Source of the DNA: DATBAK01 sp036787815
Lineage (GTDB): Bacteria; Actinomycetota; Acidimicrobiia; IMCC26256; PALSA-610
NCBI GenBank assembly: GCA_036787815.1
Contig: DAIQOP010000054.1
Span: forward strand, 1-18,069
Direction of reading: 5' to 3'
DNA length: 18,069 nt
The notes beneath the pieces were generated by a model. It was not told the origin of the DNA. It saw only the letters and a list, made by a program, of their open reading frames with translations, and searched no databases. Shown here piece by piece: positions 6,434 to 13,299 of this stretch. Within the stretch, counting starts at the first letter, position 1, and each line of letters starts with the position of its first letter. The position numbers and the translations under genes were made by a program.

Positions 6434-7012
6434 ATGCCATCGCAGGGTGAGCCCATATCGGCGGACGGCTATTGGGTCTGGAACGGCCAGCGCTGGCTAC
6501 CCGCGCACTCGAACGCGACCTTTCGATGGAGCGGAACGGCGTGGAAGCCGATCGCATCCCGCGGCAAGACCTCGCCGAGTACGTGGGATCCGCCGTGGCG
6601 ATTCCGCGACAGCCTCGGACTCCTCGCGTGGCTCGTCGTCGTTCCGATTGTGATCGCGGCGGCACTGCTCGCCGTTTGGAAGCCACTTGGCCTCGGCGTG
6701 ACAGCGCCGGTCATCGCGGCATCGGGCGGATACGCCCTGTGGGCGACCATCGGCGGCGCGATCGTGCGACCGAACGCCCGCTTCCGCGACCTCGCGATCA
6801 TCATCGCGATCGTCCTGCTCGTCGTGATCTCGGTTCCGTCGGAATGGCTCGCGGTGGCCGACGAGACAAAGAACGGAGGGCAGGGCCAAGACCTCGGTGC
6901 CGGACTCGGTATCGCATTCCTCTTCGTCGTGACGTTCCCGCCGACTCTTGCGTTCGCGGCGGCGGGGAGGTTCGGTCGTCGGCTCGCGCTGCGCCGGCAC
7001 ACGCCGTCGTAG
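6434..7012 (+). CDS. Membrane protein with N-terminal Trp-rich repeats, function unknown
   Basis: A 192-residue protein not recognised as a named family. Residues about 10-45 contain two copies of a short aromatic repeat, GYWVWNGQRWLP and TFRWSGTAWKPI, each of the form W-x-G-x-x-W-x-P; such 'W-(D/N/S)-G-x-x-W' units are common in actinobacterial surface and membrane proteins (DUF2510 is one family with similar logic), but I would not assign it to that family. Three to four hydrophobic segments follow: LGLLAWLVVVPIVIAAALLAVW, VTAPVIAASGGYALWATIGGAIV, LAIIIAIVLLVVISV and LGIAFLFVVTFPPTLAFAAAG. The end is basic (RRLALRRHTPS). ATG 6434 is preferred over an in-frame TTG at 6431 because of the TACATT element six bases upstream. 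It is separated by 171 bases from the next gene. Confidence 0.75.
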   Translation: MPSQGEPISADGYWVWNGQRWLPAHSNATFRWSGTAWKPIASRGKTSPSTWDPPWRFRDSLGLLAWLVVVPIVIAAALLAVWKPLGLGVTAPVIAASGGYALWATIGGAIVRPNARFRDLAIIIAIVLLVVISVPSEWLAVADETKNGGQGQDLGAGLGIAFLFVVTFPPTLAFAAAGRFGRRLALRRHTPS

Positions 7013-7050
7013 TCGCGCAGCGCGTGCAGAGAGGCGCGGATCCCACGAGC

Positions 7051-7064
7051 GGGACTTTGGTCCT
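7051..7064. promoter_or_regulatory. Imperfect palindrome resembling a DosR/DevR box
   Basis: GGGACTTTGGTCCT matches the mycobacterial DosR core GGGACTWWAGTCCC in about 12 of 14 positions. It lies 120-133 bases before the ATG at 7184. No DosR-type regulator is in the window and the flanking TTS/SAA bases of the full consensus are not kept, so the match may be chance. Confidence 0.25.
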
Positions 7065-7077
7065 GCGCGCGACGGCA

Positions 7078-7111
7078 CAAAGGCCTTTGATCGCGCGCTG
7101 CGCGCGCGATC
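7078..7111. repeat. Abutting palindrome and 10-bp-stem hairpin
   Basis: CAAAGGCCTTTG (7078-7089) is a perfect 12-base palindrome. Its last base is also the first base of a perfect hairpin: GATCGCGCGC (7089-7098) pairs with 7102-7111 across a TGC loop. They lie in the 171-base gap between two plus-strand genes and could be a terminator for the upstream gene or a protein-binding site. Confidence 0.55.
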
Positions 7112-7141
7112 CGCACAGGTTCGCGCGCGCACGGTCGACAA

Positions 7142-7171
7142 CCGGTTCGCGGCATTTGCCGCGCGAACCGG
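7142..7171. terminator. Strong hairpin immediately upstream of the glycosidase-like gene
   Basis: Bases 7142-7148 pair with 7165-7171 (CCGGTTC/GAACCGG), and the interior GCGGC (7149-7153) pairs with GCCGC (7157-7161), leaving a short loop and a small bulge on the 3' side. The stem ends one base before an ATG at 7172. That ATG would be poorly exposed, which together with the GGAG at 7174-7177 favours ATG 7184 as the true start. It may act as a terminator, an attenuator or an mRNA-stability element; no U-tract follows. Confidence 0.45.
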
Positions 7172-7183
7172 ATGGAGCACCAG

Positions 7184-8425
7184 ATGGGCTCGAACCTCGC
7201 GTCCTCGTGGAAGCGGGGTACCCGGATCCATGCCGCGCTGGCGACCGCCGCCGTGTTGCTGGCAAGTTCGGCGGCTGTCGGGCCGTCGGTGTCGACCGGC
7301 GCGTCGACCGCGCCGTCGACGATCCAGAAGAGCGCAGTCGGTGTGTCGCCCGGTGCGGGCTTCTTCCTCGACCCGGTACATCTGCAACGCGGGCTCGACG
7401 ACTTCAAGACGCTCGGCGCGCGGTGGATCCGTTCCAGCATCCCGTGGCACAACTTCCAACCTGCTGATCCGCGCTCACTTCCGGTCGGAGCGCCGCTGTA
7501 CAGCTGGAAGGGCGTCGACGCGTTCGTCGCGACGATCAACAACGCAGCAAATGCCGGCCACTTCAGCCTCATCGTCACCGTCGACGGACCGCCCGCGTGG
7601 GCGCAGGTGAAGAGCCGGATCGCACCCATCGCGTGCGCCGATCAGGCACCGTTCGATCTCGGTTCGTACGCGTCGGCGATCGCCGCGTTGGCGGTGCACC
7701 TGCATGGAACCGCGGGCGTGTTCGAGCTGGAGAACTCGCCGAACATCGCGCTCCGCGGCGCCGCCCACGTCAACAGTGTGGCCGTGTGGCCGACCCCGAA
7801 CCCGTGTGGCTACGCGCAGCTCCTGAAGCAGACGTACGCGGCGGTCAAGGCCGTGCAGCCCGATGCGATCGTTCTGGTCGGTGGAATCGGCGGAGTGCGC
7901 GACGTCGCCGGAGGCCGCATAGCCGCCGACGAGTACCTCGCGGGTCTGTACGCGAACGGAGCGCAAGGATCGTTCGACGGGGTGAGCTACCACCCGTACT
8001 CGACGCCCTCTCTTACGTGCGATCCCGCCGACGTGATCTGCACGTTCAACCCGTCGACGCTGAACAAGGATCCCTACGGCATGAAGAACGGCTGGGATCG
8101 CATGCTCAACGCCCGCGCCATCATGGTGGCGCACGGCGACGGCGCGAAGAGCATGTGGATCACGGAGTTCGGCGGAGCGACCCAGGGTCCCGTGGGCAGC
8201 ACCGCCACCCTCACCGAAGCACAGCAGGCCGCCCTGCTCCTCAACGGTTTCGAGCGGGCATCGCAGTACTCGTGGGTGGCGATGATGGACTGGTTCACCT
8301 ACCAGGACAAGGGCACCAATCCGCAGACCGACAAGCACGGCGACTGGATGGGACTCGTCCGGAGCAACTACTCGCGCAAGCCGGCGTTCGCCACCTACGT
8401 GGCGATGGTCGCCGCCGCGAGCTAG
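7184..8425 (+). CDS. Exported glycoside-hydrolase-fold (clan GH-A-like) protein lacking the acid/base glutamate
   Basis: A 413-residue protein with a basic N-terminus and hydrophobic stretch (IHAALATAAVLLASSAAVG, about 15-33) that looks like a signal peptide, then a Ser/Thr-rich linker. The rest resembles a (beta/alpha)8 clan GH-A glycosidase of the GH5/GH39 type: GARWIRSSIPWHNFQP (78-93), SWKGVDAFVATINNAANAG, IVTVDGPPAWA, FDGVSYHPYS (264-273) and the strand-7 nucleophile in MWITEFGG (Glu328). At the strand-4 acid/base site, where clan members read W-N-E-P-N, this protein reads E-N-S-P-N (183-187), so the catalytic Glu is Ser185. It may bind rather than cleave glycan, or use another residue. 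ATG 7184 is chosen because GGAG lies six bases upstream; ATG 7172 would add four residues. A terminator-like hairpin follows. Confidence 0.8.
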   Translation: MGSNLASSWKRGTRIHAALATAAVLLASSAAVGPSVSTGASTAPSTIQKSAVGVSPGAGFFLDPVHLQRGLDDFKTLGARWIRSSIPWHNFQPADPRSLPVGAPLYSWKGVDAFVATINNAANAGHFSLIVTVDGPPAWAQVKSRIAPIACADQAPFDLGSYASAIAALAVHLHGTAGVFELENSPNIALRGAAHVNSVAVWPTPNPCGYAQLLKQTYAAVKAVQPDAIVLVGGIGGVRDVAGGRIAADEYLAGLYANGAQGSFDGVSYHPYSTPSLTCDPADVICTFNPSTLNKDPYGMKNGWDRMLNARAIMVAHGDGAKSMWITEFGGATQGPVGSTATLTEAQQAALLLNGFERASQYSWVAMMDWFTYQDKGTNPQTDKHGDWMGLVRSNYSRKPAFATYVAMVAAAS

Positions 8426-8434
8426 CCGAAGTCT

Positions 8435-8469
8435 GGGCCTCGCCGTCTTCGGACCGCCCGGCGAAGCCC
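8435..8469 (+). terminator. Terminator-like hairpin after the glycosidase-like gene
   Basis: Bases 8435-8445 (GGGCCTCGCCG) pair with 8459-8469 with a single mismatch, around a 13-base loop, nine bases after the stop codon. No U-tract follows. The right arm is about 50 bases before the next start codon. Confidence 0.5.
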
Positions 8470-8506
8470 ACGGTGCGATGACGCCGGGTTCTCATCTCCG
8501 GCTCGG

Positions 8507-8512
8507 TATCGT
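8507..8512 (+). promoter_or_regulatory. Candidate -10 element before the GT-C gene
   Basis: TATCGT lies eight bases before the ATG at 8521, in the sequence CTCGGTATCGT. There is no Shine-Dalgarno sequence, so a leaderless or nearly leaderless message is possible. The spacing differs by two bases from the other candidates here. Confidence 0.3.
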
Positions 8513-8520
8513 CGTCGTCG

Positions 8521-9915
8521 ATGCGGGTCGAAGCGGCAGTGCGGGAGTGGGGGCGATCCCGCCTGCGGCGACCGCCGCTCCTGATCGTGCTGGCCGTCAC
8601 CGTGGCCGCCGAAGCTGCGATGGTGCTCGTGCCGCACCTCACCGGCACCGAAGGGCTCGCGCTCGCGGTCGTCGCTGCGGTCGCGTGGGGCTGCGTCGTG
8701 ACCGACCCGCGCCTCGAGTCGAGACCGCGATGGGCCGCGACCGCGATCGTGCTCGCGTTCGCAGCATCGCTCGCGGTGGCGCCGCGAGGTTCGCACGACA
8801 TGTGGTCGTACGTGATGTACGGCCGGACCGTCAGCGTGCATCACGCGAGCCCGTACGCGCATGCACCCGCTGCGTATCCGCACGATCCGTTCCTGCATCT
8901 CGTCGGTTCGGGCTGGCGCGGCACGAAGTCGGTCTACGGCCCGCTCTTCACCGGTGTCTCGGCCCTGCTCACCAAGATCGCGGGCACGTCGGTCCTCGGC
9001 GCTCGGCTCGCGTTCCAGGGGCTCGCGACGCTCGGCGTCGCCGCGACGCTCCTGCTGGTCTGGAAGCAGACCGGCAGCGTTCGGGCGCTCGCGTTCGTGG
9101 GCCTGCACCCGGCGATCGTCACCACGATCGTCAACGGCGGGCACAACGACGGACTCGTGGGTCTCGCCGTGCTGGGCGGCGTCGTGCTGGCCGCGCGCCG
9201 ACGCTTCACCGCCGCGGGCGTCGTCGTCGGACTCGGCATGCTCGTGAAGGCGTCGACGGGATTCGGCATTCTCGGCATCGCCGTGTGGTTGCTGGTGCGC
9301 GATCGCCGCGACGCGTTGCGTTTCACCGTGGTGGCCGCAGCGACGACCGCGGCCGGCTACGCGTTCGTCGGGAGCGACGCGCTGCGGACCCTTGCGGGAG
9401 CGGTCAAGAGCACGAGCCGCGCGTCGATCTGGAGCCCGATCGCCCGTGCGGTGCCGTTCTCGATCGGCGGTGCGGCGTTGACGATGGTCGTGATCCTCGC
9501 GGTCGTGGCGACGTGGCGGTTCCGATCGGACCGTGCCCCCGCGGTGTCGGTCTCGGCGGGGTTCGCGGCCTTCCTCTTCGCCGGTGCCTACGTGTTGCCG
9601 TGGTACCCGGCGTGGGTGCTGCCCTCGGCGGCACTGGTGCGCCGGTCATGGGTCGCCGCGCTCATCGCCCTGCACGCGGCGTTCCTCGTCGCCGCCTACG
9701 AGCTCCCCCGCAGGGTCGCTCCGGGATCCGCCGCTGCCGTCGTGCGCGGAATCGTGTTCGGCACCGTGGCCGTCGCGGTGCTCGTGACCTTCGTCGTCAT
9801 GCTGGCGCGGTCGACCGGGACTCCTCGCCGTCCCGGCGACCGGAACGGCGAGGCCGAGCCCTTCGAACGGGTCCCGCCCCCGAGCCCGGTGGTCGGCTCC
9901 GCGCCCGCGGCCTGA
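8521..9915 (+). CDS. GT-C family integral membrane glycosyltransferase, polyprenol-phosphate-mannose alpha-1,6-mannosyltransferase-like
   Basis: A 464-residue, very hydrophobic protein with about ten to twelve predicted membrane segments. Near the end of the first extracytoplasmic loop it has SHDMWSYVMYGR (91-102) followed by SPYAHAP, the acidic-residue motif typical of GT-C enzymes; Asp93 is the likely catalytic or metal-binding residue. NGGHNDG (205-211) is shared with the MptA/MptB (GT87-like) alpha-1,6-mannosyltransferases of mycobacteria and corynebacteria, which use polyprenyl-phosphate mannose to build lipomannan cores on the outer face of the membrane. Family membership is well supported; the sugar and acceptor are inference. 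The C-terminal tail (about 430-464) is cytosolic, charged and Pro-rich. The next gene begins 46 bases downstream in the same direction, suggesting a shared envelope role. Confidence 0.82.
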   Translation: MRVEAAVREWGRSRLRRPPLLIVLAVTVAAEAAMVLVPHLTGTEGLALAVVAAVAWGCVVTDPRLESRPRWAATAIVLAFAASLAVAPRGSHDMWSYVMYGRTVSVHHASPYAHAPAAYPHDPFLHLVGSGWRGTKSVYGPLFTGVSALLTKIAGTSVLGARLAFQGLATLGVAATLLLVWKQTGSVRALAFVGLHPAIVTTIVNGGHNDGLVGLAVLGGVVLAARRRFTAAGVVVGLGMLVKASTGFGILGIAVWLLVRDRRDALRFTVVAAATTAAGYAFVGSDALRTLAGAVKSTSRASIWSPIARAVPFSIGGAALTMVVILAVVATWRFRSDRAPAVSVSAGFAAFLFAGAYVLPWYPAWVLPSAALVRRSWVAALIALHAAFLVAAYELPRRVAPGSAAAVVRGIVFGTVAVAVLVTFVVMLARSTGTPRRPGDRNGEAEPFERVPPPSPVVGSAPAA

Positions 9916-9961
9916 CCCGGGATTGCCCGCCGGCGATGCCTCCGTGCGACGATGGGAGCCG

Positions 9962-10471
9962 ATGAATCCGAAGCGGCCGCCGGCCACGCTCGTCACGCTC
10001 GTGGTCTGCGGGCTCGTCGCGCTGGGTGCGTGGACGTACTCGAGCGGTTCGACGTCGGTTGGCGGATCGCCGCCGTCGGTCGCCCCGCCGACGACGGTGA
10101 AGTCGGCGACGGGGGCGCGGCCGCCTCGGAGCACGTCGTCGACCGCAACCTCTGCCGCCCCGTCGACGACGATGGCCGCGCCGGTGACGACCGTGGCGGC
10201 GAACCCGCACGCATACGTGCTCGCGCTCTTCCACACTTGGCAGGTCCGCGATCGTCACTCGGCGAACACGCTCGCGACACCGGTGGTCGTCCAGTCGCTC
10301 TTCTCGCAGTTCTGGCACGCGTCTGACGGGTGGGCCGACAAGGGATGCCAGGCCGGTGCCGGCTGGTCGTTGTGCACCTTCACCAAGCCGAAGCGGCGGT
10401 ACGTGTTCCAGGTGCGCACCGCAACGGCTGCGCTCCCGATCCTCGTGGTCGGATTGCAGAAGACCCACTGA
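9962..10471 (+). CDS. Secreted or membrane-anchored protein with Ser/Thr/Pro-rich linker, function unknown
   Basis: A 169-residue protein with an N-terminal hydrophobic segment (ATLVTLVVCGLVALGAWTYSS, about 8-28) that could be a signal anchor. A low-complexity linker rich in Ser, Thr, Pro and Ala (about 29-80) follows, of the type often O-mannosylated in actinobacteria; this would fit with the mannosyltransferase-like gene just upstream. The compact C-terminal domain (about 80-169) starts NPHAYVLALFHTWQVRD and contains two cysteines (KGCQAGAGWSLCTF) spaced for a disulfide. I do not recognise the domain. ATG 9962 has GGGAG (9954-9958) only three bases upstream, a short spacing; an in-frame start at 9923 would overlap less plausible sequence. 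The gene ends six bases before the convergent glnE stop. Confidence 0.65.
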   Translation: MNPKRPPATLVTLVVCGLVALGAWTYSSGSTSVGGSPPSVAPPTTVKSATGARPPRSTSSTATSAAPSTTMAAPVTTVAANPHAYVLALFHTWQVRDRHSANTLATPVVVQSLFSQFWHASDGWADKGCQAGAGWSLCTFTKPKRRYVFQVRTATAALPILVVGLQKTH

Positions 10472-10474
10472 ACG

Positions 10475-10490
10475 CGGTCAGGTTCGACCG
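10475..10490. terminator. Short hairpin at the convergent junction with glnE
   Basis: CGGTC (10475-10479) pairs with GACCG (10486-10490) around six bases and overlaps the glnE stop codon (10478-10480). At only five base pairs it is a weak candidate for the sole terminator between two convergent genes. Confidence 0.25.
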
Positions 10491-13258
10491 TAGAACACGC
10501 GCTCGACGACGGATCGGGCCCGGCGGGTGACGCGGCGGTACTCGTCGCGGAGGCTCGTCTGCGGCTGGTGCACGAACCCGAGCATGCGTCCGAGTGGTTC
10601 GGCCAGGTCGCTCTGCACGGGCAGCGACTCGCCGGCCGCGTTCGTGAGGAGGTAGCGCGCGTTGCGGGCCCGTTCGCACAGGCGGTACGCGTCGCGCAGG
10701 CTGTCGGCGTCGTCGTCGCCGAGCAAGCCGGTCGCGGTGAGCCCGTCGAGCGCGGCGCCGATCGACGTGACCCGCAGTTCCTCGTGCGCGGCGCCGTGCA
10801 CGAGTTGCAGCAGTTGGACGGTGAACTCGATGTCGGAGAGCGACCCGCGACCGAGCTTCAAATGGAACTGCGGATCCTCGCCCGGTCGGATCCGTTCGCG
10901 CTCGATGCGGGCCTTCATCCGCCGAATCTCGCGCACGTCGGCGTCGGGCAGCGGATCGCGGTAGACGAACGGTCGGACGAGGTCGAGGAAGCGCTCGGCG
11001 ATCGCCGGGTCGCCGGCGACCGGCCGCGCGCGCAACAGTGACTGGAACTCCCACGTGAGGGCCCAGTTGTCGTAGTAGCGCGCGTACCCGCGCAGTGAAC
11101 GGGCGAGCGGACCCTGGCGGCCCTCGGGGCGCAGGTTGGCATCGATGCCGAACACCTGGCCTTCGGCCGTCGTCGCGCCGAGCGCCTGCACGAGCCCGGT
11201 CGCGAGCCGCTCGGCTGCGTCGAACTCGCTCGCGCCCTCGCCGTCGTACACGAACAGCACGTCGACGTCGGAGGCGTAGGAGAGCTCTTCACCGCCGAGC
11301 CGACCGAGGCCGATCACCGCGAAGGGGGCCGACGGTTCGAGCCCCTGCAGCGCGGCCTCGACGCACGCGTCGGCGACGTGCGCGAGCTCGCGTTGGGTCG
11401 TCTCGAGATCGGCGAGCCCGAGCACGTCGCGAGCGCCGATACGCAGGAGGTGGCGGCGCTTGAACCTTCGCAGCCCGGCTCGACGCGCGGGCTCGTCGGC
11501 GCGCCAGCCGAGGGCGTCGACGGCTTCGGTGACGAGCTCGGCGCGGGAGTGCTCGCGACCGAGGTGCTCGTCGTTGCCGAGCCGGGAGAGGAAGTCGGGT
11601 TGACGGTGGAGCGCCAACCCGAGGACCCGGCTCGATCCGAGGACGCGACACGCCCGCTCCGCCGCGATCGGCGTCTCGCGGAATGTGTGCGCGAGCGCGT
11701 CGGCGCGCGCCGCGCCCTCGGTGAGCCGTCGCAGCTGCAAGAGGCCGAGGTCGGGGTCCGGTGAGTCGGAGAGCCATCCGAGTACCACCGGCAGCAGCTG
11801 GTGCATCACCCGCGAATGGCGGGTGAGCCCGGCGCTGAGCTCGCGGAGCGCGGCGCGGGTGCGCGCGATGTCGGAGAAGCCGAACGCGCTCAGGCGCTCT
11901 TCGGCCGCCGCAGGGGTCAGCGCGCCGGCGCCCGAGAGCGTGTCGAGGATCGGCGCGAAGAAGAGCTTCTCGTGGAGGCCGCGCACGACCCCCTGTTGCG
12001 CACGGTGGCGCTCGTCGAACTGCTGGAGCGCCGAGCGGTGGGCGTGGTCGCGGAAGCCGAGCACGCGCGCGAGCCGCGTGCGCGCGTCGGTGGCCACGGG
12101 GAGCGTGTGGGTCTGTTGCTCGTCGACGAGCTGCAGGCGGTGCTCGACCGTGCGCAACCACACGTACGCCTCGACGAGGTGATCGGCATCGTCGGACGCG
12201 ATGTAGCCGCCGGCGGCGAGCACCTCGAGCGCGTCGAGCGTCGTCGGGGTGCGGACGCGCACGTCGGTGCGGCCGTGCACGAGTTGGAGCAGCTGCACGG
12301 AGAACTCGATGTCGCGGATCCCACCGCGCCCGCGCTTCACCTCGCGTTCGTCGAGCCCGAGCCGCCGGAGCTCGGACTCGCTCCTGGCCTTCATCGCGCG
12401 CACCTCGCGGACGAGATCGGGGTTGGCCGCTTCGGGGAACGCGCGACGGCTCGCTTCCTGCAGGAACCGTGCGGCGAGGCCGCGATCGCCCGCGATCCCA
12501 CGCGCCTTGAGGAGCGCCTGGAACTCCCACGCGCGCGCCCAGCGGTCCCAGTATGCGGTGTACGCGCCGAGCGGGCGGCTGAGCGCACCGGCCCGGCCCT
12601 CGGGCCGAAGCGCGACGTCGGTGCGGAAGACGATGCCGTCGGCGGTCTGGTCGCTCATGACGCGCAGGACGGCCTGCCCAACCCGGTCGGCTTCGCGCGC
12701 GTCGCCGTCGTGCACGAACATCACGTCGACGTCGCTCGCGTAGTTGAGCTCGCGTCCGCCGAGCTTTCCCATGGCGATGACGGCCATGGTGACGTCGGGC
12801 TTCGCGATGTCGAGCGCGACGGCGAGGCACGCCTGCGCGACGGCGGCGAGCTCGACGCCCGTGGTGCGGAGGTCGGCGATGCCGAGGAGATCGCGCGCCG
12901 CGATGCGCACCAACGAGCGGCGCTTCCGCCACCGGAGCTCACCCGCGGGGTCGTCGGCGCCGAGCGCGCCTCCCAGGAGCTCGGCGGAGCCGTCGTCGGT
13001 CGTGGCCGTCGCGAGCGCGCCCGGTTCGGCGACGACGGCGACCGCCTCACGATCCCGTAGCAATCCCGCGAACAGCGACTGCGACGCGACCGCGATGGCC
13101 GCGACGGCGTCGAGCAGGATCCCGCCGGCCGCGATCGCGTCGGCTCGATCGGGGTGCGCTTCGACGAACCGCTCGATCGCCGCGCCGGCCGCACGGGCGT
13201 CGGCGGACCGCTCGATCGCCCGCCGCACCGCAGGCGCGTCGGTCACCGGCGTGGCCAT
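10478..13258 (-). CDS. glnE: Bifunctional glutamine synthetase adenylyltransferase/adenylyl-removing enzyme
   Basis: GlnE reversibly attaches AMP to the regulatory tyrosine of GSI-beta; here the target would be Tyr406 of the GlnA encoded at 4901-6337. The 926-residue length fits the family (E. coli about 946). It has the two homologous nucleotidyltransferase domains: the N-terminal adenylyl-removing domain with GKLGGRELNYASDVDVMFV (about 164-182) and the C-terminal adenylyltransferase domain with GRLGGEELSYASDVDVLFVYD (about 650-672). Both keep the Gly-Gly and Asp-x-Asp catalytic signatures, and each is followed by an RGGIRDIEF or RGSLSDIEFTVQLLQLVHG block, so both activities should be intact. 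No glnB (PII) gene is in view. The ATG at 13258 has no Shine-Dalgarno sequence and sits six bases after a GACACT hexamer. It diverges from nadE across 41 bases and is convergent with the upstream envelope gene. Confidence 0.97.
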   Translation of the reverse strand: MATPVTDAPAVRRAIERSADARAAGAAIERFVEAHPDRADAIAAGGILLDAVAAIAVASQSLFAGLLRDREAVAVVAEPGALATATTDDGSAELLGGALGADDPAGELRWRKRRSLVRIAARDLLGIADLRTTGVELAAVAQACLAVALDIAKPDVTMAVIAMGKLGGRELNYASDVDVMFVHDGDAREADRVGQAVLRVMSDQTADGIVFRTDVALRPEGRAGALSRPLGAYTAYWDRWARAWEFQALLKARGIAGDRGLAARFLQEASRRAFPEAANPDLVREVRAMKARSESELRRLGLDEREVKRGRGGIRDIEFSVQLLQLVHGRTDVRVRTPTTLDALEVLAAGGYIASDDADHLVEAYVWLRTVEHRLQLVDEQQTHTLPVATDARTRLARVLGFRDHAHRSALQQFDERHRAQQGVVRGLHEKLFFAPILDTLSGAGALTPAAAEERLSAFGFSDIARTRAALRELSAGLTRHSRVMHQLLPVVLGWLSDSPDPDLGLLQLRRLTEGAARADALAHTFRETPIAAERACRVLGSSRVLGLALHRQPDFLSRLGNDEHLGREHSRAELVTEAVDALGWRADEPARRAGLRRFKRRHLLRIGARDVLGLADLETTQRELAHVADACVEAALQGLEPSAPFAVIGLGRLGGEELSYASDVDVLFVYDGEGASEFDAAERLATGLVQALGATTAEGQVFGIDANLRPEGRQGPLARSLRGYARYYDNWALTWEFQSLLRARPVAGDPAIAERFLDLVRPFVYRDPLPDADVREIRRMKARIERERIRPGEDPQFHLKLGRGSLSDIEFTVQLLQLVHGAAHEELRVTSIGAALDGLTATGLLGDDDADSLRDAYRLCERARNARYLLTNAAGESLPVQSDLAEPLGRMLGFVHQPQTSLRDEYRRVTRRARSVVERVFYGRT

Positions 13259-13264
13259 GACCCG

Positions 13265-13293
13265 AGTGTCGCACGCTTACCCCGAAATAGACT
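13265..13293. promoter_or_regulatory. Reciprocal divergent promoter for glnE and nadE
   Basis: The gap between the two start codons is only 41 bases. On the plus strand TAGACT (13288-13293) is six bases before the nadE ATG. On the minus strand GACACT (13265-13270) is six bases before the glnE ATG. The hexamers are separated by exactly 17 bases, so each occupies the -35 position of the other. Leaderless start on both sides is inferred. Confidence 0.5.
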
Positions 13294-13299
13294 CACGCC

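Noticed and set aside
7172..7183. ATG 7172 as the start of the glycosidase-like gene.
   Set aside because: It directly abuts a strong hairpin and has no ribosome-binding site, while ATG 7184 has GGAG six bases upstream. The choice changes only four residues.
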